Assembly (NCBI GenBank): GCA_955651735.1
Contig: CATPAM010000240.1
Coordinates: 1 to 5,663 of the forward strand
DNA: 5,663 bases
DNA from: Candidatus Acidiferrales bacterium
GTDB lineage: Bacteria > Acidobacteriota > Terriglobia > Acidiferrales > UBA7541
Reading direction: 5' to 3'
The notes below the pieces were generated by a model. The model searched no databases. It saw only the letters and a list, made by a program, of their open reading frames with translations, and was not told the DNA's origin. This document shows, piece after piece, positions 4,211 to 5,663 of this stretch (position 1 is the stretch's first letter; every line of letters begins with the position of its first letter). Both the position numbers and the translations under genes were made by a program.

Positions 4211-5663
4211 ATGTCTGAAAACAATGTTACTCCTGCTCCGCACCAAGTCACGGTTGAGGTCGGCGGACGCCCGCTGATTCTGGAGACGGGCAAAATCGCC
4301 AAGCAGGCGAACGGCGCGATTGTGGCGCGCTACGGGGATACGGTGGTGCTGACCACGGCTTGCATGGCGCCGACCGCGAATGACCGGGATTTTCTGCCGT
4401 TGACGGTGGACTATCGCGAGAACACCTACTCAGCGGGAAAAATTCCCGGCGGATTTTTCAAGCGCGAAGGTCGGCCGTCGGAAAAAGAGATTTTGACTTC
4501 CCGGCTGATTGACCGGCCGATGCGGCCGCTGTTCCCGGAATCGTGGCGCAACGAGACGCAGATCGTGAGCATGGTGCTGTCGGCGGACAGCGACAACGAT
4601 CCCGATGTGATTGCGGTGACGGGAGCGTCAGCGGCGTGCTACTGCTCGGATCTGCCGTTTGAGAAGCCGATTGCGGCGGTGCGCGTGGGACTGCTGGAGG
4701 GGCAGTTGGTGGCGAATCCTACAGTCGCGGACCAGAAGAAGAGTTTGCTGAACATCGTGATTGCCGGAACGGAAGACGCAATTGTCATGGTCGAGTCCGG
4801 CGCGCTGGAAGTTTCCGAAGAAGCGGTGGCGGATGCGCTGGAGTTTGGGCACGCGCAGGTCAAGAAGATTGTGGGCGCGATTCGCGAGTTGTATAAGCGC
4901 ATCAATCCGAAGAAAGTGACCGTCGCGCCGTTTCCGTTTGATGAAGCGCTGTACAAGGAGATTACGAAGAAGTATGGCGAGCGGCTGCACGATGCGCTGG
5001 ATACGCAGAAGCATCCGAAGAAGGAAAGTTATCACCTGGTGGATGCGCTCAAGGATGAGATTGTCGAGGCGATTCCGGAAGAAAACGAAGAGAAGCGCAC
5101 GCTGGCGAAACGGGCGTTCGAGCGGTTGCGCGAGGAGTTTTTCCGCGACGACGTTTTGAACAAGCGGCGTCGTCCGGATGGGCGCGCGTTCGATAAGATC
5201 CGACAGATTACCTGCGAAGTGGGTTTGCTGCCGCGCGTGCACGGCTCGGCACTGTTTACGCGCGGGGAGACGCAGGCGCTGGCGACGCTGACGCTGGGCA
5301 CGAAGGAAGATATGCAGCGGCTGGATTTGCTGTTCGAGCAGGACCAGTTCAAGCGCTTCATGCTGCACTACAATTTTCCGCCGTTCAGCGTGGGCGAAGT
5401 GAAGTTTTTGCGCGGACCGGGTCGGCGCGAGATTGGCCACGGAGCGCTGGCGGAACGTGCGCTGGTGAATTTGCTGCCCGCGGAGGCGGACTTCCCGTAC
5501 GCGATGCGGCTGGTCTCCGACATCCTGGAATCGAATGGCTCCTCATCGATGGCGAGCGTTTGCGGTGCAAGTCTGGCGCTCATGGAGGCGGGCATTCCGC
5601 TCAAGGCAGCGGTTGCCGGCGTGGCCATGGGGTTGGTCAAAGAGGGTGATGACTACGCTATCC
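4211..5663 (+). CDS. pnp: Polynucleotide phosphorylase, 3' end beyond the window
   Basis: PNPase is a trimeric 3'-5' exoribonuclease that degrades RNA by phosphorolysis and is part of the degradosome in many bacteria. The frame is open for 484 codons with no stop or frameshift, against about 700 for the whole protein. Seen: first RNase PH domain (about residues 13-145), with FFKREGRPSEKEILTSRLID at 82-101 and RPMRPLFPE; the all-helical linker region (about 240-318); and the second RNase PH domain from RRPDGRAFDKIR (320-331), with HGSALFTRGETQAL at 344-357, HYNFPPFSVGE at 386-396, GPGRREIGHGALAERA at 402-417 and SNGSSSMASVCGASLALMEA at 441-460. The serines at 444-446 include those equivalent to the E. 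coli phosphate-binding Ser438/Ser439. The catalytic aspartates and the KH and S1 domains lie past the right edge. The ATG is preceded by AGGA at nine bases. It follows rpsO as in most bacteria. Confidence 0.98.
   Translation, partial: MSENNVTPAPHQVTVEVGGRPLILETGKIAKQANGAIVARYGDTVVLTTACMAPTANDRDFLPLTVDYRENTYSAGKIPGGFFKREGRPSEKEILTSRLIDRPMRPLFPESWRNETQIVSMVLSADSDNDPDVIAVTGASAACYCSDLPFEKPIAAVRVGLLEGQLVANPTVADQKKSLLNIVIAGTEDAIVMVESGALEVSEEAVADALEFGHAQVKKIVGAIRELYKRINPKKVTVAPFPFDEALYKEITKKYGERLHDALDTQKHPKKESYHLVDALKDEIVEAIPEENEEKRTLAKRAFERLREEFFRDDVLNKRRRPDGRAFDKIRQITCEVGLLPRVHGSALFTRGETQALATLTLGTKEDMQRLDLLFEQDQFKRFMLHYNFPPFSVGEVKFLRGPGRREIGHGALAERALVNLLPAEADFPYAMRLVSDILESNGSSSMASVCGASLALMEAGIPLKAAVAGVAMGLVKEGDDYAI

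Noticed and set aside
4628..5440. A 270-codon minus-strand frame within pnp.
   Set aside because: It is antisense to a well-conserved PNPase frame, and its Arg/Leu/Gln-rich composition is what an antisense reading of GC-rich coding DNA gives.

Overview
This window looks like ordinary chromosome from a GC-rich, free-living bacterium. The best guess is Acidobacteriota: a eukaryote-like pterin synthase joined to folE, a CGNR zinc-finger protein, a DUF2911 protein and an rpsO-pnp pair are a combination I associate with that phylum. This is inference from gene content, because no rRNA or phylogenetic marker was compared. No mobile element, CRISPR array, tRNA or rRNA is visible.

Layout from left to right. 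Bases 1-1001 (+) hold the 3' part of a 6-pyruvoyl-tetrahydropterin synthase gene, whose stop overlaps the GTG start of folE (GTP cyclohydrolase I) by four bases. The two enzymes act in succession on GTP-derived pterins. Bases 1011-1598 (-) encode a CGNR zinc-finger putative regulator that converges on folE with nine bases between the stop codons; a perfect hairpin contains both stops. A divergent spacer (1599-1726) separates it from a YedA-like EamA/DMT transporter (1727-2686, +). That spacer carries two 30-bp inverted-repeat sites exactly 50 bp apart, which overlap promoter-like sequence: a strong candidate operator. Bases 2687-2831 are a convergent spacer with a 9-bp hairpin and a REP-like motif. 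Bases 2832-3368 (-) encode an exported DUF2911 protein. A second copy of the REP-like motif lies on the other side of this gene.

The right third is the conserved rpsO-pnp pair (ribosomal protein S15, polynucleotide phosphorylase). rpsO most likely starts at a TTG codon (3693) behind a good Shine-Dalgarno, and its leader can form an 8-bp stem and a possible pseudoknot. The 257-bp rpsO-pnp spacer has a short direct repeat and two hairpins that share complementary arms just before the pnp ribosome-binding site. pnp runs off the right edge after 484 codons and is open throughout.

The coding content is mostly housekeeping. I see no clear new multi-gene system. The points most worth following up are regulatory: the paired operator between the CGNR gene and the transporter, and the structured rpsO and pnp leaders. 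A displaced catalytic histidine in the pterin synthase is also worth checking.
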